Shown: positions 25,492-38,800 of the stretch, in pieces
How positions within the stretch are numbered: position 1 is the stretch's first letter
How the letters are laid out: each line of letters begins with the position of its first letter
Virus record (IMG/VR): IMGVR_UViG_3300033571_022405
Span: 28,165-92,164 of that record
Direction: 5' to 3' (one strand)
Origin: a virus
DNA: 64,000 nt
Translations under genes and position numbers: made by a program
Notes under the pieces: generated by a model
What the model saw: only the letters and a program-made list of their open reading frames with translations
What the model was told of the DNA's origin: nothing
Database searches by the model: none

Positions 25492-28400
25492 TTAATATAA
25501 TGTAGCTCCGCCCGGATGATTAATTTGAGTAACAAAAGCTGTAGCAGACCAAAGGGCTGTATATCCGACTGCGCCACTAGCCTGAATAGTTAATCTTGGA
25601 GAGTCTGTAGTATTTATCGCCGTACCCATTCCCATACCATTCGGCATAGCCTCACCATAATATCTAAGAGTTTCTGTACCAAGTTTAGTAAATTTAATAC
25701 CACTTGCTGTTCTTATCAAAGAACCTTCGATAACAAATCCTCCTCCATTTCTGGTAGCGTTAGGATTAGGCGTTTGAGTAGAACCGGCTTGCCATAGAAC
25801 CGAAGCTTCAATTCTATAAGTCCATACTCTATCATATTCAGTATTAGTAAAATCTGAAAAATTACCTAAATTAATACAATTATTTGATGTTTCTACAACA
25901 TTTATAGAATCCTTAGACCAATTGGTTACCAATGGCCTAATTTGAGATCCGTCTGTAGTGCGTGTTCTCAAATAGTACCTAGCATATTGTGAAGAACCAT
26001 CATAAAAATCGTCTGTGGGCTTAAATGAGCCTGCGGCATATGTATGATTATGGTTAGTCCTTGTACATAAAGACTTGTAACCAAACTCTATACCTTTAGA
26101 TGTTTGTAAATCATTAGCAGTTCTAGTGGATTGATAAGCCTTTAAGAATCTAGAACTGTTCCATGAATCTCCGTCCCACACAACATAAGTACCATCATCT
26201 AGCGTACTTAAGTCTGTGCCATCGCTTTTTCTTTTTGTAAAAGAAATGTCTACCAAGAAATTGGAGCCGCCCTGCGGGGTAGAATATACGTTAATAGGAT
26301 AACTGGGGAAGCCAACGTCATCACTAGAGTAACCACTCATCTGGGTTTTGATATCCAAAAGACTAGGAATTAAATTACCATCCCCATCTGTTCTAAGATA
26401 TAAACCAGATGCAACAGAACCCGCTCCGTCTCCGATTCTTAAGCTTCTAGACCATGATCTGCCATTTACATATAGAGCTACTCCATTGGTATTTCTGCTT
26501 AGTGCATCATTTAATTCTGCGTTAACAGCAACAGAACCTGTTGGTAATATATGAAAACCTGCGCGAGTAGCAGCGGGTGATGTGCCAGATCGTAACACAG
26601 AAAATCTTCCACCCAAACCAAGATTATTAAATGTTGTATCTATTTGTGGATTAGAGCTTAAAATAATATTATATAATGCATCAAATGTTGACGTAGATAA
26701 AGAATCATAGGAAACAATACCTGTCGCACCCATGGCCATAACTCTTTGAGAGTTAACCCACCTTAAACTAGTATTACCGGTTGTTGATAATCCTTCATTA
26801 GCAAACAAAATACTATTAGCCGGAGTAACCGCTGTACTAAGTCTACCACTGTTATTTACAAACAAGTATGTGCCAGTTAATCCTGTTGGTAGATTAACAA
26901 AATTCGAAACGGTTAATCCAGAAAAATTACCAGAATTACCAGCGATATTAAAGATGTCTAATCTGTTTTGACTAAAGTTTGTATCAAATAATGTGCGAGC
27001 AAAATCTACGCCGCCACTACCTCTAATTCTGAATCTATAGTTCGAAGCATCATCATTAACAAATAAACCACTAGATGTAATATAAAAACCATTATTACCG
27101 CCTAAATTAAAATTAATCTGATTAGTAGACGGAGTATAAATAACATTATTTAAACCGCTGGCTACTTTATCATTAACTCTATATAATAAGCCTCCGTCTG
27201 CTCCAGAAATTCTTACAGGCAACTGCCAAGATCCCACACCATTAATATCTGTTGCTAAAACATATTGATCTGGTGCGGCAAAACCCATTCTAAATCCGCT
27301 AGTGGTTATTAAACCACTCACTGATAGTGCAGAAGTGGGGCTGTCTGTGTTGATGCCGACTCTATTATTATTTAGTGTGGCATTAATAATTGAAACATTA
27401 TTATTAGAAGACTTGACAATAAAATTATTTTGTGCTTGTCCAGAATTAATTATTAGAGCAGAATCATTTAGTATGATCTTATTGTCATTGCTTGAACCAA
27501 TATAAACAGTGTGGTCGGCTATACCTGTGATATTGTAACCAAGCACTAAATTCTTAACTCCAGATATAGTATTATTATTTCCTATAATGACACCACTACT
27601 AAATAGATAAGAATTGTTGTTGCCTATAATGGTGTTGTGCGAACCGTAAACGGGGTCTGTTTCAACGCCGCCAGCGCCACCCTGGCTTTGATATGGCATA
27701 ACTAATCCGCTAACAGTAGTAATCGGCTGGTTATTATCGTCGAAAGTATTATTGATACTATAGAACCCGTTGGATGAGTCTATAGCCATAGGTATAGTAA
27801 CAGTAATAGTGGTAGTATTATCTATAGTATTTTCTACCACGTTTGATATTTCTCTGACAAAAGTATTTGCTAATGACGGAGGATTCTGTAAGCAAACGAG
27901 AATCTGATCTCCTTCTATATATTTATTTAATATTCCGATACTAGGAATAATAATATTAGCGCCGGTATTGTCTGTGGTATAAAATTGATTACGAGTAGAA
28001 CCCAAAGCATTATTACGTCCATATACTATATTATTAACTCCGTCTAATCTATTGGATGTACCAATAGCTATGCCGCTAGACACCACTTGATTATAACCAA
28101 TAACAATATTACCACTACCAAAAACATCTACTTTTTTATCTGCTGTATTGAAAACTACAGATTCTCTTCCAATGACTGTGGTTTTACTACCAACAGTACC
28201 GATTCTATCTCCGATTAAAAAGTTAGAATTACCTATACCATAAGAATTAGACGCATTTTTAACATTATTATACGATCCAATAATATTAACATTAGAACCA
28301 GAAATAGCATTTTTGTTACCTACTATTGTATCAGTATTACCACCATATATAACATTATTAATACCAGCAGATATAGAATTATTAATAGAACCAGTGGTGC

Positions 28401-29859
28401 GACGAGGTGTTCCACTTATAGACCCAACAGAATCTACATAAACTCCTGTTTGGTTATTAAGAACTCCTAAAACTAAGTTATTATTACTAGTGGGTGGAAC
28501 AGCATTGGTATCTCCTATGATACAGCTGTTGGTTATAGAGCCGCTAGCATTATTCGCGTTGCCGACGATCAAAGAGGTAATAATATCTCTAGTAACATTG
28601 TTTTGTCCCACCAAAAGTAACTTGGTTGGTGTGCCGCTTGCCAAATTATTATTGATACCGATAATAATACTTTCTTCTAGGCCCTCTCTGGTATTATTAC
28701 CCATGCCAACTAATATAGTATTATAAGAATCTAATAAGTTAACATTATTACCTATGATTAAACCACTATTAACATTAATTATATTTTGATCTGAACCTAC
28801 GCAAATTAATTTAGAACCTATAATATTTTCATTGTTGCCGTGAACAATATTGGTGTTGCCGGTTAGAGAAACAAACGATCCTATTAAACTATTATTAGAA
28901 CCACTAATAGTAGTAGCGTTGCCTATATAAATATTGTTATGGCCAGCATTTGTGGCACCGACACCTAAAACAATCCCTGATAGTCCAGATATAGACGATA
29001 GTTGTGTGAGTCCTACGGTAGCAGAAGATACTAGATCGTTGTTGTTGCCCAATAATATATTTGAAGAACCCGAAACATCAACATTACGACCCACAACAGT
29101 ATTTTGAGTACCACTAACATATAGTAGCTCACCGATAGTAGTATTATTAGCACCAATTACATTAGACAAATTAACTAGAGCTAGTGTTTGGGCGCCATTA
29201 ACACGATTATAATTACCTACAACAATACCACTAGTATAAAGTCCAGTATTTTGAACACCAATACTAATGAGGTTATGTCCGGTTGCTTTGATATTGCTAC
29301 CTATGAGAGTATAATTAAAACCAGAACCGGTAGAATTACCACCTAATATGGTATTAAATAGACTGGCTTGGAATACTGGCTTATTTACTCCCTTGTCATC
29401 TACAGTAAAAATCATTTCGCCACTGGTAAAGCCGGTAACAGGATCTAATATCTTGGACATAATTTGTCCATAGTATATTTCTTGATAGTTGGTGTCTCTA
29501 CCAGCTAAATTAATAATAGCAGGATAGCTGCCTGTTTGGGGCGGGGTTTGTGGGTTATGAACTAGTAAAAGAGTTACTCCAGTAGGACAATTAGTAACAC
29601 TTTCTACAATAAGTCCATCTTTAGCACACGGAGCCACTACGTGTAATATAGCGTCCGGTAGTCCGGTGCCTACGCCTAGTCTGCCTGTAGAAGCATCAAA
29701 ATAAAGAGACCCATTGCCTGTGCCATAAACAGCAAAATCTATATTGGCTTTGTTGGTGTTAAAACTAGTGTTAATGCCAGTTGTGTTAGACAAAGTAATA
29801 TCTGGTATTAAACCAGAACCAACATATAAAACCCCGGAAATTCTTTCTGACATTGACAT
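25492..29859 (-). CDS. Tail fibre-like protein with long beta-roll
   Basis: A 1455-residue protein. Near residue 60 and again near 850 it has the fibre signature GRLGVGTGLPDAILHV / NRVGINTDSPTSALSV. Residues about 185-790 are a series of short degenerate repeats of type N-x-(I/V)-x-G-x-(N/S)-x-x-(I/L)-x-G, such as GSNNSLIGS, GNNNTISG and GHNNIYIGN. This is a left-handed beta-roll like the YadA head. The C-terminal ~300 residues appear as a separate beta domain (WTYRIEASVLWQAGST). There is no S74 chaperone peptidase at the end. It overlaps the tape measure stop codon by one base (TAATG) and is preceded by a perfect AGGAGG, so translation should be strong. Trimer formation is inferred. Confidence 0.7.
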   Translation of the reverse strand: MSMSERISGVLYVGSGLIPDITLSNTTGINTSFNTNKANIDFAVYGTGNGSLYFDASTGRLGVGTGLPDAILHVVAPCAKDGLIVESVTNCPTGVTLLLVHNPQTPPQTGSYPAIINLAGRDTNYQEIYYGQIMSKILDPVTGFTSGEMIFTVDDKGVNKPVFQASLFNTILGGNSTGSGFNYTLIGSNIKATGHNLISIGVQNTGLYTSGIVVGNYNRVNGAQTLALVNLSNVIGANNTTIGELLYVSGTQNTVVGRNVDVSGSSNILLGNNNDLVSSATVGLTQLSSISGLSGIVLGVGATNAGHNNIYIGNATTISGSNNSLIGSFVSLTGNTNIVHGNNENIIGSKLICVGSDQNIINVNSGLIIGNNVNLLDSYNTILVGMGNNTREGLEESIIIGINNNLASGTPTKLLLVGQNNVTRDIITSLIVGNANNASGSITNSCIIGDTNAVPPTSNNNLVLGVLNNQTGVYVDSVGSISGTPRRTTGSINNSISAGINNVIYGGNTDTIVGNKNAISGSNVNIIGSYNNVKNASNSYGIGNSNFLIGDRIGTVGSKTTVIGRESVVFNTADKKVDVFGSGNIVIGYNQVVSSGIAIGTSNRLDGVNNIVYGRNNALGSTRNQFYTTDNTGANIIIPSIGILNKYIEGDQILVCLQNPPSLANTFVREISNVVENTIDNTTTITVTIPMAIDSSNGFYSINNTFDDNNQPITTVSGLVMPYQSQGGAGGVETDPVYGSHNTIIGNNNSYLFSSGVIIGNNNTISGVKNLVLGYNITGIADHTVYIGSSNDNKIILNDSALIINSGQAQNNFIVKSSNNNVSIINATLNNNRVGINTDSPTSALSVSGLITTSGFRMGFAAPDQYVLATDINGVGSWQLPVRISGADGGLLYRVNDKVASGLNNVIYTPSTNQINFNLGGNNGFYITSSGLFVNDDASNYRFRIRGSGGVDFARTLFDTNFSQNRLDIFNIAGNSGNFSGLTVSNFVNLPTGLTGTYLFVNNSGRLSTAVTPANSILFANEGLSTTGNTSLRWVNSQRVMAMGATGIVSYDSLSTSTFDALYNIILSSNPQIDTTFNNLGLGGRFSVLRSGTSPAATRAGFHILPTGSVAVNAELNDALSRNTNGVALYVNGRSWSRSLRIGDGAGSVASGLYLRTDGDGNLIPSLLDIKTQMSGYSSDDVGFPSYPINVYSTPQGGSNFLVDISFTKRKSDGTDLSTLDDGTYVVWDGDSWNSSRFLKAYQSTRTANDLQTSKGIEFGYKSLCTRTNHNHTYAAGSFKPTDDFYDGSSQYARYYLRTRTTDGSQIRPLVTNWSKDSINVVETSNNCINLGNFSDFTNTEYDRVWTYRIEASVLWQAGSTQTPNPNATRNGGGFVIEGSLIRTASGIKFTKLGTETLRYYGEAMPNGMGMGTAINTTDSPRLTIQASGAVGYTALWSATAFVTQINHPGGATLY

Positions 29860-32800
29860 TATGATTTGCCTCCTAAAGCACCTTCAGTATCTTGATTTAG
29901 TTTGTTCATAGCATTATTAACTTCTCTTAAAACCATAGACTGTATAGATTCTGTTGTTAAGTTTTCTAAAGTACTTGCTCCATTAAATACCACTTCAACC
30001 TTATGATTACCTTGTACATTAATGACCGGCGGTAAGTTTAGTCCCTTAAGTTGACCAATAAATGCTTCAAACTTTGTAGTAAACTGGCTAATACCGTCTA
30101 AAGATAATGAGCCACTTTCACCATTGTCTCTATTGTTAGATACACCGCCTTGCTGACTTTGAAAATTAGTATTAGATGCAAATGTTGCTATTTGATTTAG
30201 GAACGGAGTTGCAGTAGATAATGCTTGAGTAAATTGTGTTACATTTGTTGTTAAGGGTCCAAATATTTGATCAAAATTAGGCATACCAGCAGCGGGAGAA
30301 GCTATTTGGGTTGTTGCTGTGGCTACTGCTCCTTGTTGAACAGTAGCTCGTCCAGCAGGATTTGATATATCCGGAAAATATCTTTCATCTATCTGTCTGG
30401 TTCTGCTATCAGCATACGAAGAGTTGGTATTCTTAAGTGTCTCTTGGTCTGTTTTAGACAGGGAAGCAAAAGAACTATCTCTTATTTGTTTTTGTTTAGA
30501 TTCTTCCGGCATAACGTTGAATCTTATCTCGTCAAATCTCTCCTGGTCACCATCTTTAGCTTTTCCAGATGCTATTCTGCCTCTAATCTGTTTTTCTTCA
30601 TAGGCTTGAGCCTTCATGGCTTTTTGAGTTTCATACCCTGCTCGCTTTTCTTGTCTATCAGCAGCAGCAGCAAATTTTCTATCTCCTCTCACTTCATTAA
30701 CGCTACGACCCTCTCTGAAAGCTTGTTGTATAGGAGTTTCACCAGGCAGTCCTCGTCTGTTTTCATCTACTGACGATCCTAATACTCTTCTTTTGGGATC
30801 TTCTGATCTTGTTTTTTCTGCTGGTAGATTTTTATTAAGTTGATTAATACCTTGTAATATACCAGACAATAAAGTTAAGGCTTTATCTTGACTAGAAGAT
30901 TCTCTAGGTCCTATACCAGCAGAACCTATTCTCATTCCGTCTTGAGCATATATCGGAGATACTACTCCTCCGTTTGCTAGACTATTATTATTAATAGCTT
31001 TTAATAATGGCAAGTGCTTTTGAGTAGATGATCTGTTTATAACAAATTCGCCAGGAGTAAGCATTGCCGGAACAGTGTCTGTGCCTTTGGGTTCGTATGG
31101 AATTAACGTTCCTTCAGCAGCATATATTAATCCACCAGTATATTTCTTTTTAGGATTACGATATTTATTATATGGTAATTTATTTCTTTTTTCATTTAAT
31201 TGATTGCTTCTAACATTTTCATTTCTCGCAGAATATCCTCCGGAAAAGGGATTTGATCCGCCCAAATAATCATAACCAAAAGCGCTACCTGCTGTTAAAC
31301 CACCAAGAATAGCATTTCTAGCTCCAAATTTTAAAAGACCCCCAATACCAATCTTGGATGCTCTGCTGGTTCCTTTAGCTATTGAAGCTATGCCAGAAGC
31401 AGTTCTTGCAACTCCGCTGGTGACCAACTCATTAATATCTCTATTTAAGAAATTACTGATCTCTTTAGATTTTTTTGTTGATGAGACTTTAGTAGTGGAA
31501 TCTCTGTCTGTAATATTAAATTTCCTGCGATCTCCGTATTTTTTCGCAATATCATTAAGCTGATCATTAGTAAAACCCGCATTTGCTTCTTTAAGAGATC
31601 TAGGCTCCCCTGCTCCACGAGTAACCGAATTTGCAGATGAAGCTTTTGGAGCCGCTTTACTACTAGAAACAGTGGCGTCAGCCACCTTTCCCAAATTCCT
31701 AGTACTATATGCAGCAGCAGCGGCTTCTGCTTCGGGCACAAATCGCATAGGATTTTGACTCGCTAATGATAAGGGATTAGTAAATGGAGTATTCGATCTC
31801 CTATATAAGTTATTCGCTGCTTGCTGCAATCCTTCCAATGGCACAAATTGTGTTTGTGCAGCCGATTCTGTGTATTTTCTAATTTTATTTAATCTGTTAG
31901 CATTTGCCACAGCTTTAGCTCCTACTCCAACACCTATGTAAGATGCAGGATCTAAAACCGTATCTGCTGCGATGTTAGAATAATCATAAACTTTCTGGGT
32001 AGTAGCATCAGACCCCGCAGTATATCTTTTCTCAATTTCTTGTCTTTGTTGACCCATTTCGTTAGCATAATTTATGCCGTCTCTATCTCCTGATAGAGCA
32101 GCAAACGAGCCGCCAACCCTAGTTAAGCCTTCCCTAACTCCGACGGAACCGGCTTCTATAAGAGTATCTAATTTTTGTGAAAAAGCGTCTGATGCTGCTT
32201 GTTCTTGATCATTAGCTGATGGCCTAGCTATTAATGATGCTCCTTTAATTATACTTAATAAACCCGTTTGTAACCCATATCTGCTAGTTTGTGCGGCACC
32301 AGAAGCAAATTGAGTGATCGGATTATCTGTATAAGCTGCTAACGCCCGATCAGTCATGGTTCCTTTAGCAACATCTTGTTCATAAGCGATGTCTTTTATA
32401 GCTTGGTCATTTCTTTGTTTGATTTCCAGTCTTACTGCCTCAGCATTTTGTGCTACGCCTGGAGTTTTTCTAGCAAACACGCTATTTAAGCTTTGGTCTA
32501 ATGTGTCTGCTTGTTGATTAGTCATTTCCGAATTTTCAGCTACTAATTCTCGTTTAGCTGCTAGTCTTGCATTATTTGTACTAATAGTATTTGATCCGAT
32601 ATTTGCTATTCTTTTTTCTCTAGCCTCTTGAGAAGCCGCCATCGCATCATTACCTACTTGTATTACTGCATCTCTATAAGCTTCTTTGGAAGGTGGCTCA
32701 GTACCAGAAGAGCCCATAGCCTTAGCAATTTTTTCTTCTTGTTTTTGACGATAATAAGCTAACCACTCTTCGTGTGTACGTTCAACAACACCTCCCTCAT

Positions 32801-35800
32801 TCATAAACTGTAGTAATCCCAAATTTTTAGATGAGGCTTTTTGATTAACCACAAATTCACCAGCAGAAAGCATAGCGGGTACTGTATCCGAGCCTTTACT
32901 CAAATAACCGCCGCTACTAGCATAAACTATGCCACCCCTACTTCTTCCAGCTGGTCTTGGACCAAACTGAAATGGTTCTGGTTCTTCTTCCCATCTAAAA
33001 CCATTGTTATCTACAACCATCCGTCTCCTGCCTCGTGGCTGCTGTGGTTGCTGTTGAGGTTGTGGTTGATTAGGCATCTGATTTCCGGGTCTACCTATTC
33101 CATTTTGAGCATTATTATTCTGAGCATTTTCAAAAGCTCCTCGTAAAGCATCCATAGCCTTTATCAAACCCTGATTAGCATTAGCTAAAACAGCGCTTTG
33201 TTGATCTAGTAAATTTTTATTTAAATTATTTGTTGCTTCTATCAATGACTTTTGTTCAACAGCAAGCATAGCTTGCAGCTTCATAATTTGCTTATCTTCT
33301 TCTGGGGGCTGTCTTAATAAAGAAATAATCTGTCTAAAAATAGGACTATTTTGTAGTCCTGTTCCTTGTGCTCGTGCAAAGTTTTCTAACAAATCTGCAC
33401 GCATAGTATTAACTTCTTGACCTTTTAATCCACTAATTTGTACTAGATCATTAAACATGCCCAAAGCTTTTTGAGTTTGTGCGGCAAAAGCTTGTTGAGC
33501 AGCTGACATTGCTTCAACAGGAGAACCGCCTCTATTAATAGTTTCAAAATATGCTCTTTGTGCTGCTGTAGATTGATTAATAGTAACTAAGTTACCATTT
33601 AATGTACGATTTAATACAGAGTATGTGTCATTTAAATCTGCTAATTCTTCAGGAGTGCTACCTACTAATTTTTCAGCGAAACCTACTCCAGCCTGTAATC
33701 TATTTTCTCTTTCGCTATTTATTCTTTGTATTTCTCCCAATATATCATTAATATTTTTTTCTATAACACCAGGTAAACTACCTAATGCTCCATCTACATT
33801 CTTTATTTCTCTATCTAATTTGATTAAGCTAGTTTGCAGAACAGATATACCTCTAATATTCAATGCTTGAGTAGTAGTGGCTTGTTGTAATTTTGCTTGA
33901 ATTTCTTCTCTATTTGCCATCAATAATTGTCTTCTAGACATCAAGGTATTAGAATCCATTTCTCTAGGATTAATACCAAACCGAGTAGCGCTCTCAAGTC
34001 TATTAGCTCCTAGTCTCGCATTAATATCTACATCTCTACCAAAAATTTCTTTAAGTCTAAAAGAAGTATTAATCAAGCCAGACTGTAATCCCACTAAATT
34101 ATCTTGTATTTGTTGCTGTATAGCGGCTGCTTTTTCAACTTGCTGACCATAACTATTCATTATTTCGCCAAGGGTCTCAAATTGATTTTTGAGCGTATTA
34201 AACGAAGCTTTACTATATTCTATGATTTGTCTAAAGCCTTCAATATCTAAAAGCTTTTGAGGATCTATTTCTCCTCCTGGGTTGTCTTTGCTTTGTTGTG
34301 CAATGGCCCCTTTTAGTTGTTGTCGAACGGTGTCTGTGATACGATTATCTCCAAAAATCGGAATCATTTGTCTAGTTAATTCATTTACTATTTTATCAGA
34401 TATATTTTCATTGTTCCCAGTTTTTTGAGCTTGAACAGCAATATTTCTAATAGTATTTTCAATATTATCCCCAAAATTATAAAATGCTTCTACGAATTTA
34501 CTGTCTTGACCAAACATGCCACTAACTTGTCTAACTGCTCCCTGTCTTTCAGCAGCAGAATATGCGTTAGGATTATCTAATATATTGCGTGATCTAAATG
34601 AAATATTAGGAGACGTCTGATTATTTAGTAGTTCATCAGATCTTTGGGCTACGGCATCAAACTCAAACTTGGCTCTACTCAAAGCCTGATTCATATTTTC
34701 AAATGTTTGAGTTATACTCACAGAAGCTAATTCTAATGTTTTAGCTAATTTTTGAGACGCTGCTATTCTTTGTTTATCTGCGCTTAAAGCTCTTTCTGCT
34801 TCTGTAGATAGTAAGAAATATTTATCCGCTAATGCTTTTTGTCTTTCTGCCAAATTAACCGCTATTTTAGGATCAGTTTTAGCTTGCTCGTTTAATTCTG
34901 CTGATTTTTGTCTATATTCTTTATCTGCTTCTAGTATATTACTTCTTATAGCTGCCGCGCCGGATGTGCCAAAAGAAGACAAAGCCTGATCAAATGTAAA
35001 TCCTTTTTCAATTTTTGTTGTTAATGCTTTGCGAGCTATATCAGAACCCATTCTATTCTGAGAAGCTTCCTGCTCTGCAATATCTTGAGACGATAAATTA
35101 GAGTTTTTATAAAATCCTAATGTTAATCTTTCTAAAGAATTTTTACCAAAATAAGAGTCTAAAGTATTAGATATAACCCCAGGTTGTCTCTTTAAATTTT
35201 CATTTTCAATATTTTTAGATTCTTCTAGACCAATATTTCGCAAACTTGCTAAAATATTTTGATTAGCAGCTGCATTATTAGGTTGTCTTAATAATTTTTC
35301 TATATTCTTTTCTGCAGTATCAGCTTCTTTATCTATTTTTAGTTTACTAAGTTCTATTTCAGCTTCGGCCACGCCCTTATTAAAATTATCTACAGCAGAC
35401 ACAGCTCCTAACATGGCACCAGCAAAAGCTCCCATCGGACCAAATTGAGCACCAATAGCTAATGACGAAGTAACTCCTGTAATAGCAGATGAGTATCCTC
35501 TATTCTGTACCTTGTCGGTACCTAGTGCGTTAACAATAGCGTCTCCAATTGCTGGTCCTATAAAAGCTAAAGATAAACCAAAATTTTGTAAATTGAATCT
35601 ACTACCAGTATTGGCATCTGCCCCATTGGCTGCCGGAGTATTAGCTGCCGGAGTATTAGCTACTGATGATCTAGTGAAAAATCCTCGTACTCTACTAGTA
35701 GAATTTTGAATAGCCTGAAAAGCTCTTTGACTTAATGAGGATGATCTAGACACATTTTCTGCAGAAGTGGCCGCTCTTTGCATATATTGACTAATCACTC

Positions 35801-38800
35801 TAGACGATGCTTCAGCAGCGGCCATTCTGTCGGATCTAGATCCAGCATTTCTTATTACAACACTAGAAGCATCGGCAAATTCTCTACCAGCTACTCTGCG
35901 ACTATTATTTAGCGCTTGTGCTGGATTAGCGCCCGCTGATCTGTTTGCTCTATATGTGCTATCAGTGATATTATCTAAGAAACCTTCAAATAACATCATG
36001 TATCTTTGGATTCTAGCCTCTACATCTCCTCCATTAGCAAGCTTCTGAACATAGCCTACCGCCCCACCTTTATTAAATCCTTGTACTTTATCTGCACGAT
36101 TTAATTGATGTAGTTTACTGGCTCCTATTTGTTGAGCTGCTTTTTTATTAATAACAAATTCACCAGGAGTCAAGAGTGCTGGTACTGTATCTTCTGAGCT
36201 ACCTCCGTTAGCAAATTTTGCTATTGATCCACCGAGATTTTTACGTCTGACCGAAGCTGCAGAAATAGCATTTTCACTTCCAATCGGTACAGCGTTCGCT
36301 ATGGCTTGTTGTAAACTGTTTTTTTTGTCTAAATATCTAGATATTTGTCCTACAAATCGAGGTATGCCTTTTCCTTTAATATTTCTTGTAGCGTCAGTTG
36401 GGATATTAGGTGGAACACCAAACAAAGAAGCTATCGGTCCCAAACCGCTAGGAAAATCTATAGCAGCATTTTGTTTTATATTAGCGTCATTAAATGGGGC
36501 TCCGGCTATAGCTATAGAAGACTCCAGCAAAGACCCCACAGCTGTTTCGATGCCTGCTTTTTTTAATATTTTAGTAATAATACTTGGATCTGTTTCTGGA
36601 GTAGAACCAATTCTCCTAGCCATACTACTTCCAATTTTATTAATTGTTTTTTTAAAATCACCAACCATAATCGATTCATATTTCCCAGCAAATTTCGGAT
36701 CTAAAGAACCAAAAGATATTGATAGTGGTGTTTTATTCTTGTCTAATCCTTCTTTAGCTGCTGTGCCTCTACCTCCATAAAGAGCAACCAGACCAAATGG
36801 TTCTCCTGTTTCGATTACATTTTTTTCTTTATTTTCTTTTTTTGTTTTTTTTGCTTGTTTAGCTCCAGACAATCTGTTTTGTTTAGCGGCAGCTAACTGT
36901 ATCCATTTATTTTTTACATCATCAGACGCCTTTGACCACTCGTCCTTAGTCACTCCCGATACTAAGTCCGCACTAGATAATCCCATTTCTTTTCTGTCTA
37001 TTTTTCCTAATATCAATGCTAGTTTAGATCCTAGTGCTTTTGGTGGTTTTTTAACTTCTCCTGCGTTTTTAAATTTTTGTACTATTCCACCTAAAGATTT
37101 AAATACTCGACTAGCTCTAGGTCCTTTTTGTCTTAGGGCTTCTAATGCTGGTTCTTTAGATCCACCACCGGTAAAAATCATATTGTTTTTTGGTATGCCA
37201 AATAATTCTTGTATATGTTCAGCCAAACCCGGAGCGCGACGAGATTTACTAATAACGCTAAGTTTACTGGGATCAACTTTACCCGTTTTGATAGCATCCA
37301 GTAATTGTTTACCAAAACTAGTTATTGATCCAGAAGTAGCGTCAGCTAATCTAGCTTTAGGGTTTCTAAAATATCTATCTAATACAGCATCTTTTTGTTG
37401 TGAGGTTTTTGCTTTACCGTATGCAGTATCACCAATTGTACGTTTAAGGGTTCTGTCAAAATCAAGGGCTCCATATCCAGTTTGTAAAATTTGTTCTAAA
37501 GCAACCCTGTTTGGTAAAACAGATCCAGGAGCATTGGTAGCGATATCATCCACCATGGGAGCACTAGCAAATCCGCCTCCTTTAAATTTTACTCTGCCTC
37601 CACCACTATACTTATTTAATCTTTGTAAATTACTAGCCCCTATTGTTTCTACAGCTTTTTTACGAATCACAAATTCGCCAGGAGTTAACATAGCAGGCAC
37701 CGTATCAGAATTACCTGTACCGGGTACATGGCCACCACTAGCATATCCTCTAATATAGCCTCCGCTATTAGCTCCTTGTGGTCTTGCTGGACGGCCTCTA
37801 ATTCCGCCAAGAAAACCTATACCATATTGATTAAGGGCAGATGCTCCTCTAAATGCCATAATAGCGGCTATGGCTGGTAGCGCTCCTTTTGCAGCGTCGG
37901 CCATCTTGATAAGATTAGAGGTTAGATCTAAAGAGAGCTTAACAATAGTTTGAAAACCTTCGCTTTGTCCTATAGATCTAATCAATCCAATAAATTCTTC
38001 TTTAACCTTACTTATTTGTCTAGCTAATGCTTGTTGAGCTATTGTGGTATCTTTAGCTAATGAGTCTTGACCTGTTTGTGCTACCTTTAATGCTGCTTGA
38101 GCAGTAGCGAATTGTTGAATTAAAGGAATAACTTTGCCGATTTGTCTAAAGCCGCCAAGCTCTTCTACAATTCTAGAGAATTTGAGATCTCTTGGATCCA
38201 ATTGATTAAGTCCTGCGCTCAATCTGCGAACAGCTTCGAAGGGGCCGACGAATTTACCTTCTAAATCTGTCAAAGCTACACCATATTCTTTCAGCGCATT
38301 AATGGTGTCTCCTCTTTGAATACGAGTAAAAATAGTTCTTAAACCCGTAGCAATAGTTTCTGCACTTTCACGGGTGGTGGCTCGCACACTAGTAAATACA
38401 GCAATAAATTCATTAAGAGCATCTGTGCCTTCGCTAACGCCTTTACTGGCTGTAGCAAACACACCACCAGTACGCTGAATAGCAGTAATTAAGTCGCTAG
38501 CTTCAACAGCAAATTTAGCAGCTACTGCGTTGACTGAACCTAATGCTTTTTCTAGATCGCCGGCGCCAATACCGAACTGTCTCATCAAAGCAATACTACC
38601 TTCAACGGTTTCATTTAAACTATCAAACGATGGAGCCAATGCACTCAGTGCCAAAGCCTTTAATGCTTTTTCTGTGTCTCTAGCACTTAAGCCAGCTTGT
38701 GCTAATGTACTTGATACTTGTATTAAATCTTTAGAGGCTACTCCGAACGTAGTACTAAGTTGTGTAATTTGACTGACTAATGATCCTAGATTTTTAGTAG

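Noticed and set aside
25492-29859. S74-type chaperone peptidase at the end of the fibre
   Set aside because: The VGxGTxxP fibre signature is present, but the end domain lacks the conserved catalytic pattern.
36301-36780. Plus-strand reading frames opposite the tape measure gene (also 37183-37758)
   Set aside because: They are mirror frames of a conserved gene, with hydrophobic low-complexity translations and no ribosome sites.
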